Assembly: GCA_026982025.1 (NCBI GenBank)
Contig: JALSHX010000256.1
Coordinates: 1 to 9,613 of the forward strand
Direction of reading: 5' to 3'
Length of the DNA stretch: 9,613 bases
DNA from: Aquificaceae bacterium
GTDB lineage: Bacteria > Aquificota > Aquificia > Aquificales > Aquificaceae
The first letter of the stretch is position 1. Every line of letters begins with the position of its first letter. Positions 1 through 7,800 of this stretch are shown here, piece after piece. Under the pieces are notes generated by a model, which was given only the letters and a program-made list of their open reading frames with translations, did not search any database and was not told the origin of the DNA. Made by a program: the position numbers and the translations under genes.

Positions 1-1
1 G

Positions 2-118
2 CTCCCCGAAGGAAGGGTTGAATTGACCCGCTGGCCTGCTACCGTCGTGAGGATGACCGCCCGTACGGGAACGGGGTCCCTAAGGATTAAACGCGGAAAC
101 CTCTTGAGAGGTCTTTGA
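2..118 (+). CDS. Possible 3' end of an unidentified gene (partial, doubtful)
   Basis: One plus-strand frame is open from the window edge to a TGA at 116-118, giving about 38 residues ending in RIKRGNLLRGL. It would overlap the convergent LptF/G gene by 32 bp. I recognise no family. The stretch is Arg- and Thr-rich and uses CGT, CGC and ACG codons more than the neighbouring genes do. Its first 86 bases are about 64% GC, clearly above the rest of the window, so it could equally be part of a structured RNA. Without the upstream sequence this stays a weak call. Confidence 0.25.
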   Translation, partial: LPEGRVELTRWPATVVRMTARTGTGSLRIKRGNLLRGL

Positions 119-1160
119 ATCCTTTAAGGATGATCAGGATTACTACAAGGTATCCTGCAAGAGCATATTGGGGAGGGGCATTGGCTTTGTCAGCAATAAC
201 CTTTGGGCTGATTATTATAAGCCAGCCAATTATTAAGCCAACTAAAAGTATAATTGCTCCGGCACTTAACTTCCTGAACCTAACAAGACCCCAGAGTGTG
301 GGAACGGTCAGCATAAAAGGGAAAAAGGACATTCCCGCCCTGAACATAAGCTCGGAAAAGTATCTGTTTGTATCAAAACCGAGTCTTTCGCCTTTAGTGT
401 AGAGGGTAATCAGCGATGAGGACCTCACATGTTCAATTTTCTCTGCAAAGAGACCCACTTCCCTCAATGCTATCTCAGTACCGAGGGAAAAATTGGATAG
501 CTCCTTGACAAAATAACCTTCCTTAAAGTTGTAAGCCGAACCTTTTGTAACAAAAATAATGTGCCCTTTCCATCTACCACTTTTCCCCTGAACAGCCTCA
601 AGAACTTCGCCATCTTCGGATGTTTTGAGAAGGTAAAGCCCTGCAAATGCGCCTGAACCCACTTCAAGATTATCAACATAAACGTAATATATACCTCTTC
701 CCGTATTCTTCACAAACCAGAGCTTTTCAACAATTCTTCCTATCTCCTGACGGTTTTTAAATTTCTTTTCCATATACCAGACACCCCTAAACAAACCGGG
801 CAGGAATGACTCATTGAATATTAAAAAGAGTAGAGAAAGAAATGCAGAAAAAGAAATTATAAAGAAGGAGAAACGAAGAGGTGACATGGAAAAGCTCTGG
901 GCAGTTAGGTCAATTCTCTTTTGAAAAACCCTTTTAAAAAGAACGATTATTGATATACCCACCAGAATCGGAGAAAGAATGTAAAATCCCAGAGGCACGA
1001 GGTAAGTCAAGTATTTCAGGAGAATTCCCGTGTCCCTGATTCTAAAGGACAGAAAAAAGTCGGTCAGGCTGTAAACGACTATTAGACCGAGTGATGCGAA
1101 GGTAACGGTGATAAAGATCTTTAAAAAGCTGTGAAGGATGTATCTGTCAAGAAGTGCCAT
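87..1160 (-). CDS. LptF/LptG family (YjgP/YjgQ) LPS-export permease
   Basis: This 357-residue inner-membrane protein has the layout of LptF/LptG. Three hydrophobic segments (about residues 12-36, 46-75 and 97-116) are followed by a periplasmic beta-rich domain (about 120-270) and three more membrane segments (about 273-293, 299-319 and 330-346). The start MALLDRYIL resembles the family's usual N-terminus, and ANAPPQYA at 326-333 matches its conserved site before the last helix. In the family, LptF and LptG pair with the ATPase LptB to extract lipopolysaccharide from the inner membrane and pass it to LptC and LptA. Whether this is F or G cannot be decided here. The ATG at 1158-1160 is well placed, with no alternative ATG or GTG nearby, yet no Shine-Dalgarno precedes it and a TATAAT lies only 5 bases upstream on this strand. 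It is divergent from tRNA-Ser. No Cys is seen in the protein. Confidence 0.9.
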   Translation of the reverse strand: MALLDRYILHSFLKIFITVTFASLGLIVVYSLTDFFLSFRIRDTGILLKYLTYLVPLGFYILSPILVGISIIVLFKRVFQKRIDLTAQSFSMSPLRFSFFIISFSAFLSLLFLIFNESFLPGLFRGVWYMEKKFKNRQEIGRIVEKLWFVKNTGRGIYYVYVDNLEVGSGAFAGLYLLKTSEDGEVLEAVQGKSGRWKGHIIFVTKGSAYNFKEGYFVKELSNFSLGTEIALREVGLFAEKIEHVRSSSLITLYTKGERLGFDTNRYFSELMFRAGMSFFPFMLTVPTLWGLVRFRKLSAGAIILLVGLIIGWLIIISPKVIADKANAPPQYALAGYLVVILIILKGFKDLSRGFRV

Positions 1161-1172
1161 TGGGATTATAAT
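1144..1172 (+). promoter_or_regulatory. Promoter of tRNA-Ser / thiE
   Basis: A consensus -10 hexamer TATAAT (1167-1172) sits 17 bases after CTGTCA (1144-1149), which matches the -35 consensus TTGACA at four of six positions. The start site would fall near 1179, about 5 bases before the mature tRNA 5' end. The -35 lies inside the first codons of the divergent LptF/G gene. The promoter probably drives the tRNA and the two genes after it, because no other promoter fits between the tRNA and thiE. Confidence 0.7.
1165..1170 (-). promoter_or_regulatory. Candidate -10 element of the LptF/G gene, shared with the tRNA promoter
   Basis: ATTATAAT at 1165-1172 is its own reverse complement, so TATAAT also reads on the minus strand. 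Transcription starting 5-7 bases downstream would begin at or just inside the LptF/G ATG (1160), giving a leaderless mRNA. No -35-like hexamer is visible at 16-18 bp spacing, since that region is inside the tRNA gene, so this is a tentative call. Confidence 0.35.
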
Positions 1173-1183
1173 TTTAAAACTCA

Positions 1184-1273
<90 letters not shown>

Positions 1274-1274
<1 letters not shown>

Positions 1275-1281
1275 AAGGAGG
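1274..1281 (+). promoter_or_regulatory. Ribosome binding site of thiE
   Basis: AAAGGAGG is a near-perfect Shine-Dalgarno, 5 bases before the thiE ATG at 1287, and it fixes that start. It touches the tRNA: its first A is the terminal A of the encoded CCA. An ATG at 1282, followed by AAA TGA, abuts the Shine-Dalgarno with no spacing and is unlikely to be used. Confidence 0.85.
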
Positions 1282-1286
1282 ATGAA

Positions 1287-1934
1287 ATGAAGTTAACTAT
1301 ATATCTAATCACCGACGATAAGTACTTTAAGGACAGGGATGTACTGAATATCATTGAGCAGGCAATTCAGGGCGGTATCACAGCAGTGCAGTACAGATTC
1401 AAGGGTAAAGCATCGGGAGAGATGTACGATGAGCTTGTCAAACTGAGAGAACTAACAAGAAGGCACGGTGTTGACCTCGTTGTGAACGACCGTCCTGATC
1501 TCGCTCTCGCTGTTGGTGCGGACGGAGTGCATGTTGGAAAAGACGACATACCGCCGGAGGCGGTAAGGGAGGTTGTAGGCGACAAAATGTACATAGGATA
1601 CACCACAAACAGCCTTGAGGAAGTAAGGCGGGCACAGGACCTTCCCGTTGATTACATCGGTTTCGGATCAATTTATCCAACGGGCACCAAGGAGAATTAC
1701 ACCCTTGCAGGAGTTGACGCCCTGAGGGAGGCGGTCAGAATTTCCTCAAAGCCCGTGGTTGCCATAGGGGGCATCATGCCCTACAGGGTTTCGGAAATCC
1801 TCAGGGCGGGTGCAAGGAACATAGCCCTTTCCGGGGGAATCCTCGGATTTGAGGATGTAAAAAAGGCGGCTGAGGCGGTACAGCGTGCTTACAGAGAGAC
1901 CATGAAAGAGCTTATGCTTCTGGGTAAGATTTAA
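1287..1934 (+). CDS. thiE: Thiamine phosphate synthase ThiE
   Basis: ThiE joins hydroxymethylpyrimidine diphosphate and thiazole phosphate to make thiamine phosphate in the cytoplasm. The 215-residue product has the family's usual length and TIM-barrel signatures: YLITDD at the first strand, QYRFK at 35-39 (substrate diphosphate binding), the ND pair at 67-68, GVHVGKDD at 80-87, a phosphate-binding TGTKENYT loop at 132-139, and the glycine-rich AIGGI (159-163) and LSGGI (181-185). Where many homologues have Ser-Thr-His after strand five, this one reads YTTN (105-108), so a His is replaced by Asn. The ATG at 1287 is chosen because of the Shine-Dalgarno at 1274-1281; the longer open frame upstream runs through the tRNA and is not coding. 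The gene is cotranscribed with tRNA-Ser. The 12 bases between them leave no room for a TPP riboswitch directly upstream. Confidence 0.95.
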   Translation: MKLTIYLITDDKYFKDRDVLNIIEQAIQGGITAVQYRFKGKASGEMYDELVKLRELTRRHGVDLVVNDRPDLALAVGADGVHVGKDDIPPEAVREVVGDKMYIGYTTNSLEEVRRAQDLPVDYIGFGSIYPTGTKENYTLAGVDALREAVRISSKPVVAIGGIMPYRVSEILRAGARNIALSGGILGFEDVKKAAEAVQRAYRETMKELMLLGKI

Positions 1935-1943
1935 AATATTTTT

Positions 1944-1950
1944 AGGGAGG
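1944..1950 (+). promoter_or_regulatory. Ribosome binding site of the thioredoxin-fold gene
   Basis: AGGGAGG lies 6 bases before the ATG at 1957 and 9 bases after the thiE stop codon. It supports that start and suggests translation in one mRNA with thiE. Confidence 0.75.
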
Positions 1951-1956
1951 AAAGGA

Positions 1957-2436
1957 ATGGCTCTAAAGAGGGGTTCGCAGGCACCTCCGGTTGAAAAAAC
2001 GGATCAGAATGGAAAGAAGCACGATCTTTCCCGAATTGAAGGCTGGAAGCTGATTATCTTTTACAAGGTCACCTGTCCCACCTGCCAGCTTACCCTGCCT
2101 TTCATTGAGAAGATCCACAGGTGGTACGGAGATAGGGTCAGCGTCTTCGGAATCATTCAGGACCCTCCGGACAAAGCAAAGGAGTTCATGAAAAACTACG
2201 GGCTTACATTCCCCCAGCTCATTGACGCTCCCGATTACCCCACATCAATTGAGTACGATGTTCAGGTCGTTCCCACCTACTACCTCATCAGTCCAGAGGG
2301 AAGCATTGAGATAACAGGGGAGAGCTTCGTTAAGAAAGAACTGGAAGGGCTGAATGAAGTTGTAGCCCAGAAGGCGGGAAAGGAAGTCAATCCCCTCTTT
2401 GAGGATGTGAGCGTTCCCGCCTTCAAGGCTGGCTGA
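1957..2436 (+). CDS. TlpA/AhpC-type thioredoxin-fold protein (cytoplasmic redoxin)
   Basis: This 159-residue protein has a thioredoxin fold of the TlpA/peroxiredoxin-like group. The redox motif CPTC (Cys40 and Cys43) follows the strand LIIFYKVT, and the cis-proline loop is VVPTYYLI with Pro106. The N-terminal KRGSQAPPVEKTDQNGK resembles the usual start of the AhpC/TSA and redoxin families. No signal peptide or membrane anchor is present, so it should be cytoplasmic, unlike classical TlpA or ResA. A two-Cys CxxC site suggests thiol-disulfide exchange rather than a one-Cys peroxidase, but the substrate is unknown. After the fold comes a tail of about 15 residues ending VPAFKAG. It lies 22 bases after thiE with its own ribosome binding site. 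A role in sulfur transfer for the thiamine thiazole would be speculation. Confidence 0.85.
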   Translation: MALKRGSQAPPVEKTDQNGKKHDLSRIEGWKLIIFYKVTCPTCQLTLPFIEKIHRWYGDRVSVFGIIQDPPDKAKEFMKNYGLTFPQLIDAPDYPTSIEYDVQVVPTYYLISPEGSIEITGESFVKKELEGLNEVVAQKAGKEVNPLFEDVSVPAFKAG

Positions 2437-2449
2437 GGCTCCCGTTCAA

Positions 2450-2468
2450 AGCGCTGAGGTTCAGCGCT
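2450..2468. terminator. Hairpin between convergent genes (possible terminator)
   Basis: AGCGCTGA (2450-2457) and TCAGCGCT (2461-2468) form a perfect 8-bp stem with a 3-base loop GGT. It lies in the 46-bp gap between the stops of the redoxin gene and recG, where both transcripts should end. The tract beside it is wrong for a textbook intrinsic terminator: on the plus strand AAAAAATT follows the stem, and on the minus strand only three T follow it. It may act as a terminator without a U-tract, or protect the 3' ends of transcripts. Confidence 0.4.
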
Positions 2469-2482
2469 AAAAAATTACAGGT

Positions 2483-4849
2483 TCAGGCGATAAAGCTAAG
2501 GTCAAGGCGTGTTCCGTACTTACGGAGTAAAAGCCTCCTAAGATCCTCGTGTTTCCTGAGCCTCGGGTCTTCCTCAAGGAGTTTCATGGCATCCTCCCTC
2601 GCATTAATGAGAACCTTTCTGTCGTGCGCTCTTGCAAGATTTGCAACGGTAAAACCGAAGTATCCCGACTGGGAAACTCCCAAAAGCTCTCCGGGTCCCC
2701 TGATGGCAAGGTCCTTTTCTGCCACCTCAAATCCGTCGTTCGTCCGCACGAGAACCATAAGTCTCCTGAAGGCATCGCTGTCCGTCTTCCTGAGAGAATC
2801 CGGAACCACGAGGTAGCAGTATGACTCCCTCTCTGACCTTCCTACCCTTCCCCTAAGCTGGTGGAGCTGAGAAAGACCGAAGCGGTGAGCGGATTCAACG
2901 ATCATGAGAGTCGCCTCGGGAACATCAATGCCCACCTCAATAACCGTTGTAGAAACCAGGACATCTCCCTTCTTCTTAAACCTCTCCATTACTTCCCTTT
3001 TTTCCTCGTCGCCCATCCTTCCGTGAAGAAGAAGGACCTCCATTCCATCCAGCAACCTGACCCACTTCTCGTACTCCTCTGTCGCTGAACGAAGTTCAAG
3101 CTTTTCCGACTCTTCTATGAGCGGGTAAATAATGTAAACCTTGTTTCCGAGATTCACCTCTCTCTTTATTGAATTAATGAGCTTTTCCCTCTCACTCTCA
3201 TAAAGGATGGAGGTCCTCACCTTTTGCCTTCCCGGAGGTAGCTCATCAATGATGGAAATGTCCAGATCGCCGTAAATTGAAAGGGCAAGAGTCCTTGGTA
3301 TGGGCGTTGCACTCATCACAAGGCAGTGGGGGTAAAGCCCGCCTCCCTTCTCAAGGAGTAGTTTCCTCTGCATTACCCCGAACCTGTGCTGTTCGTCTAT
3401 TATGACCAGACCGAGTCTATTAAACTCAAGTCCTTCCTGAATAAGAGCATGGGTACCAACTACTACCTGTATATTTCCCTCCTTTATATGCCTGTAAGCA
3501 CTCCTCTTTTCCGACTGGGTGAGGCTTCCCGTTAGAATACCCACTCTAAAACCAAGTGGCTCAAGAAATTCCTTGAACTTGATGAAGTGCTGGCGTGCAA
3601 GAATTTCGGTAGGAACCATAAGCGCCACCTGATAACCTTCACGAAGTGAGGCAAAGGCAGAGGCAACAGCAACGACCGTCTTACCGCTTCCCACATCACC
3701 CTGAAGCAACCTATTCATAGGATGGGGTTTTGAGAGGTCTTCAAGAATCTCCCTGAGCGATCTCACCTGAGCGGATGTAAGTTTGAATGGGAGAAGGCCC
3801 TCAAATTCTGCAATAAAGTCTTCCGGATTCACCCCGATAACCGGAGACCTTTCAACCAGAGCTTCCTTCTTTTTGACAAGCAAGGCAAGCTGAAAGAGAA
3901 AGAGGTCGTCGTAAATCAGCCTTCTGTGATAGGGGTCAGAAAAAGAATTGAGCTCCTCTACCGACATGTCTCCCGGGATGTGCACTCTTTTGACGGATTC
4001 GGAAATAAAGGGAAATCCGTACTTTTTCAGTATCCACTCCGGTAAATACTCCTTTATGTGGGGAGAAAATCGCTTTGCCAAACCGGTTACGACTTCCCTT
4101 ATCCTCTTCTGCTTCGCCTTTGATGAGATCCTGACTACATCTCCCTTGGACCTGCCGTAGTAAACGGGGATAATGGTGCCTGACTCTGCATCAGAAAGAA
4201 CCTCTGGGTGAACCATATACTTTTTGCCCCTGAATGACCTTACCTTCCCGAAAACAAGCACCTGTTCACCCTTTTTGAAGGTGTATCTCAGAAAGTCCGT
4301 CTTTTTGTACCTGTACATCAAACTCAGAGAGCCCGTTCCGTCTGAGGTTAATACCTCAAAGGTGTATCCTCCCCCGCTTAAGCTCCGCATCCCCTCAACC
4401 CTCACCTTCAAGAGACACTTTTCCCCCGCCTTCGCAGTCTTGACGGTTTTAGGTGCCCGTCTATCCTCGTACCTTAAGGGAATGTAAAGAAGCAGGTCGT
4501 AGAGTGTTTCAATCCCGAGGGATTTAAGGAGTTTAAGGTCCTTCTCTCTGAGACTTTTAATTTTTTCAATGGGTGCAAAGAATTTGTAAATCTCCTTATC
4601 TCCGGACTTTCCCCTCTCTGCACCGCCCAGATGGGGATTTTCAAGAAATCTGATTAAATCCCTGAGAAATGCCTTTCTCTTCTCCAGGGGAAGCCTGTCA
4701 AGGTCCTGGAGGGTTTCAAGCATGTACGGAGGAGCCACATCTTTCATTTGATTGTACAGGTAAAGTCCTATGCCGAATCCCCGCCTCAGGCGTATTGCGT
4801 CATTTTCAAGTAAGCTCACAACGAAATTCCTGACCTTCTCCCTATCCAT
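2483..4849 (-). CDS. recG: ATP-dependent DNA helicase RecG
   Basis: RecG remodels stalled replication forks, D-loops and Holliday junctions. The 788-residue product carries an OB-fold wedge region at about 145-215, and superfamily 2 helicase motifs: Walker A GDVGSGKT (384-391), DEQH box (485-488), SAT (513-515), QLRGRVGRS (664-672) and the translocation region ending near GPGELLG (718-724). About 95 residues precede the part alignable to E. coli RecG (693 residues). Such an extension is known in Thermotoga maritima RecG, which suggests a thermophile-type enzyme. The ATG at 4847-4849 comes 3 bases after the tamB stop. The only Shine-Dalgarno-like bases are the TAGGA that includes that stop, so translation is probably coupled to tamB. 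It is the last gene of the minus-strand cluster. Confidence 0.97.
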   Translation of the reverse strand: MDREKVRNFVVSLLENDAIRLRRGFGIGLYLYNQMKDVAPPYMLETLQDLDRLPLEKRKAFLRDLIRFLENPHLGGAERGKSGDKEIYKFFAPIEKIKSLREKDLKLLKSLGIETLYDLLLYIPLRYEDRRAPKTVKTAKAGEKCLLKVRVEGMRSLSGGGYTFEVLTSDGTGSLSLMYRYKKTDFLRYTFKKGEQVLVFGKVRSFRGKKYMVHPEVLSDAESGTIIPVYYGRSKGDVVRISSKAKQKRIREVVTGLAKRFSPHIKEYLPEWILKKYGFPFISESVKRVHIPGDMSVEELNSFSDPYHRRLIYDDLFLFQLALLVKKKEALVERSPVIGVNPEDFIAEFEGLLPFKLTSAQVRSLREILEDLSKPHPMNRLLQGDVGSGKTVVAVASAFASLREGYQVALMVPTEILARQHFIKFKEFLEPLGFRVGILTGSLTQSEKRSAYRHIKEGNIQVVVGTHALIQEGLEFNRLGLVIIDEQHRFGVMQRKLLLEKGGGLYPHCLVMSATPIPRTLALSIYGDLDISIIDELPPGRQKVRTSILYESEREKLINSIKREVNLGNKVYIIYPLIEESEKLELRSATEEYEKWVRLLDGMEVLLLHGRMGDEEKREVMERFKKKGDVLVSTTVIEVGIDVPEATLMIVESAHRFGLSQLHQLRGRVGRSERESYCYLVVPDSLRKTDSDAFRRLMVLVRTNDGFEVAEKDLAIRGPGELLGVSQSGYFGFTVANLARAHDRKVLINAREDAMKLLEEDPRLRKHEDLRRLLLRKYGTRLDLSFIA

Positions 4850-4852
4850 ATC

Positions 4853-7800
4853 CTAAAAATCAAACTTTTTGAGCAGTCTCAGCTTGACTTCGGAGGTATC
4901 GTCGGAAAAGGTCCTTCCGTAAATATGAACACCTCCGGGTAGCCTTATGCTCCCTCCGTAAAATGTTGAACGGGGATCCCTGAGGGTGCTTTGCTGATAC
5001 TCAATTGAAAATGCTCTCCCCAGCCTCTTTCTTATGTTCACATTGAAACCGAGGTCCCCGCTTGATCCCGTCTGTGTAGTGAGGGTAATGTCCACTCCGA
5101 AGGTCCTTGAGAGCCCTGTTCTCAGCTCACCGATGGAGCCGAAGGCTTTAAACAAGCCCTCCGCAACCGGGAAGAAGCCCTCGGCGGTAGAACCTATAAT
5201 TAATTTGGAGAGTAGCTCCCTCCTGTCCATAGGAGGCTCCGACCAAATAAAAAGGTCAGGATCGTCAAGACTCCCCTTCAGGTTTATGTATATGGTCAGA
5301 TCATCAGAAGTGTTTGCAATGAGGAGGTTCACCATTTTTTCCTCAGAACCCTGTTCCTTAACCAGCATAAAAGTTCCTCCCCTCACAAAAAACTTCCGTC
5401 CAAAGTATGTGAGCTCCCCCGAAACAAACTCAACAACAACGGAGTATTCAGGATCCCTTGCCGTTCCGCCGACCCACCCTTTGACCTTAGTGTATATATA
5501 GCCTTCAGGCAGGATGACCCTCAGAGGTCTGTCGGTTGCAAATCGTATGTCAAGCTTTGTTTCAATACCTACCTCCCTTTCCGATCTGCCCTGTCCCGCT
5601 CTTTGTGATTCACCTGCAGTCTTCTTCTTGACCGCAACCTCCCCTCCTATAAGGAAGTTAAAGTTCACCGTGACCTTTTTGAGTTCCTTTACGCTAAACC
5701 ATCCTTCGGATGTAAAAGTAATGTCTCCCCTGAAATTATCCCCCGATAAGGAAATTGGCGCGTTCCTGCTTACCAAATAAATGTAGTAATCCCTGAGTCC
5801 GGAAGAACCCACATTAATAGAAATACCGTCCGAGTTCTTCCAGACCGTCAGGAAAGCAGAAAGATCCTTTCCCACTGCCCTGAGCTCAGCCCATGCAGAC
5901 ATGGGAAAGGAAAGATACCTTGAATAAATCTTCACGCCATCGTCGGTGAGCAGTTCAAAGCGAAGTTCGCCTTTGACCGAGCTGAAGCTAAACTTTGCGG
6001 TTCCCTCAGCCCTGCTTCCCGCTGGAGTGTAGGTGAACATTGAAAGTTTTGACAGGTCAAGGACACCCTTTGACTCAATAACTAATCCCGATTCACTACT
6101 GTAACTCACAAGAAAGTTTCCGTGAACGGCGCCTCCGAACCTGAAGTCCATCTCAAAAGACTTGTCCTCTAAATTAAAAACACCCTTTGAGGGTTGAACC
6201 CTAACCACTTCCCTTCCGAGAATTAAAATCTCCACACCTCCGAAAGATACCTCCCCTTTCTCTGGGTTTCCCTTAGCCTTACTACCACCGAATCTCACCT
6301 CAAAGGTCCCGAGCGTAAAATCCTTTGGCTCCAGAGAAAATTCAAAACTTCTGCCCTCATAACTTCCCGTTCCTTTCAGTCTAACTTCTTCGTCCATGAT
6401 GCTCAGATTTAGATTTATTCCCAGAAGTCCGTGATGAGGGGTTCCCGAAAAAGTAAAATCAAGGGAATTATTCCCGGCAAATATGCTTCCCGCACTTATG
6501 AGCTTTCTGCGGGGAATTTCAAGGATAAGATTTCCGCTCAAGTGATCCCTCACATAATAAATCCCTCTTATGACATCCCCCCTCAGGAGCAGGTTTACAA
6601 ATGAACCCGAGATGTCCCTTCCTTTGAATTTCCCTCCAACTACCCTTATCTCACCCTCTCCGCCACTCCTTTTATCCTTCCCGAACACCCCACCTCCAGT
6701 AATGTGAATATCAAAATCCTTACCCTCCACCCTTGATCTATCAAGGTCAAAATAAAAATCCCATTTCTCCCGGGATTTTTTAAAACTAACCTCTCCGTTA
6801 ACTTCAAAGCCGATGTCTCCGTAGTACCTCTTGAAGTTTTTAAAGAAAATCTCAGCCCCCATCTCCTCTGGAATACTCCCTCCCACTTTCCCCTCAAAAC
6901 CCTCTCCTTTGAAGAGAGCCTCAAGATTCCCCTCCCTCAAAACAACTTCGTAATCAATATCACCTATGATAAGCTTATCCGAACTTACCCCCCGAAGAAC
7001 TCCCCTCACCTCGGCAAAAGGACCTTTTTCATAGCCCGCTTCGCCAACTGCGTTGATACTTCCGCTCACCGGACCCCTCGCAAGGAAAACGTCCCTTACG
7101 TGAAATCGTGTCCTGACTCCTGAAGGAGTTATGTTCCCGCTCAAGATGAGGTCCCCCGTACCCTGAAGATAGGCTGAAAATTTACCGACAAGGCGGGAGT
7201 AGTCAAGGATAAAGCTCCCTTCGCCTCTCGTGAAGTACAGCTCCTCCACTTCCATACCACTTGTTTGTAAGAAAACTTCCAATTTGGAACTCAAAAGGTT
7301 AATCCTGACATCACCCTCCGCCCAAGAGTAGATGAACCGGTCAATTCCCAAAAGGTCGTCGTCAATAAAAATCCTTTTTACATTGATGCTTAATAAACCT
7401 TCAGGTGCTATTTTTAGGTCAAGGTCAGCCTCAAGGTCATCACCCTCAAGTGCCCCTTCAATTCTCAGCCTTCCCCCGAAGTCCAGCTTGAGCTCACCAC
7501 TCGCCTTTACCTCCCTAAAAATACGCCTTCTCACCCTCAGGTTTCTCGCCTCAGCCTGCAGTGATGCAACCAGCCCTGACGGGTCTATGACCCCCTCAGC
7601 AGTGAAACCTACCGGAGGTATGTAAAGGTGTTCGCTTGAAAGACCGTAGTACTTTCCCCTAACCCTGAAACCACCCTTTACCTCTCCCTCTACCACCTCA
7701 CCCTCAACCAATGCCTCAAAAAAGTCCGACCTCACCGTTAACCTTTCAACCTTTACCGAATCGTCGGTAAAAACCACCCTCTCAATGAGGGTGCTTACCC

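Noticed and set aside
60..69. Palindrome CCCGTACGGG as an operator or terminator
   Set aside because: It has no loop for a hairpin, no T-run follows, and a single 10-bp palindrome in GC-rich sequence is weak evidence.
1275..1286. TPP riboswitch before thiE
   Set aside because: Only 12 bases lie between the tRNA end and the thiE start, which leaves no space for the riboswitch.
2549..2824. Plus-strand open frames inside recG
   Set aside because: They lie opposite the conserved helicase region and have no ribosome binding site or recognisable domain.
5034..5501. Plus-strand 155-residue open frame inside tamB
   Set aside because: It is the antisense shadow of tamB, whose C-terminal domain is well supported on the other strand, and it resembles no known family.
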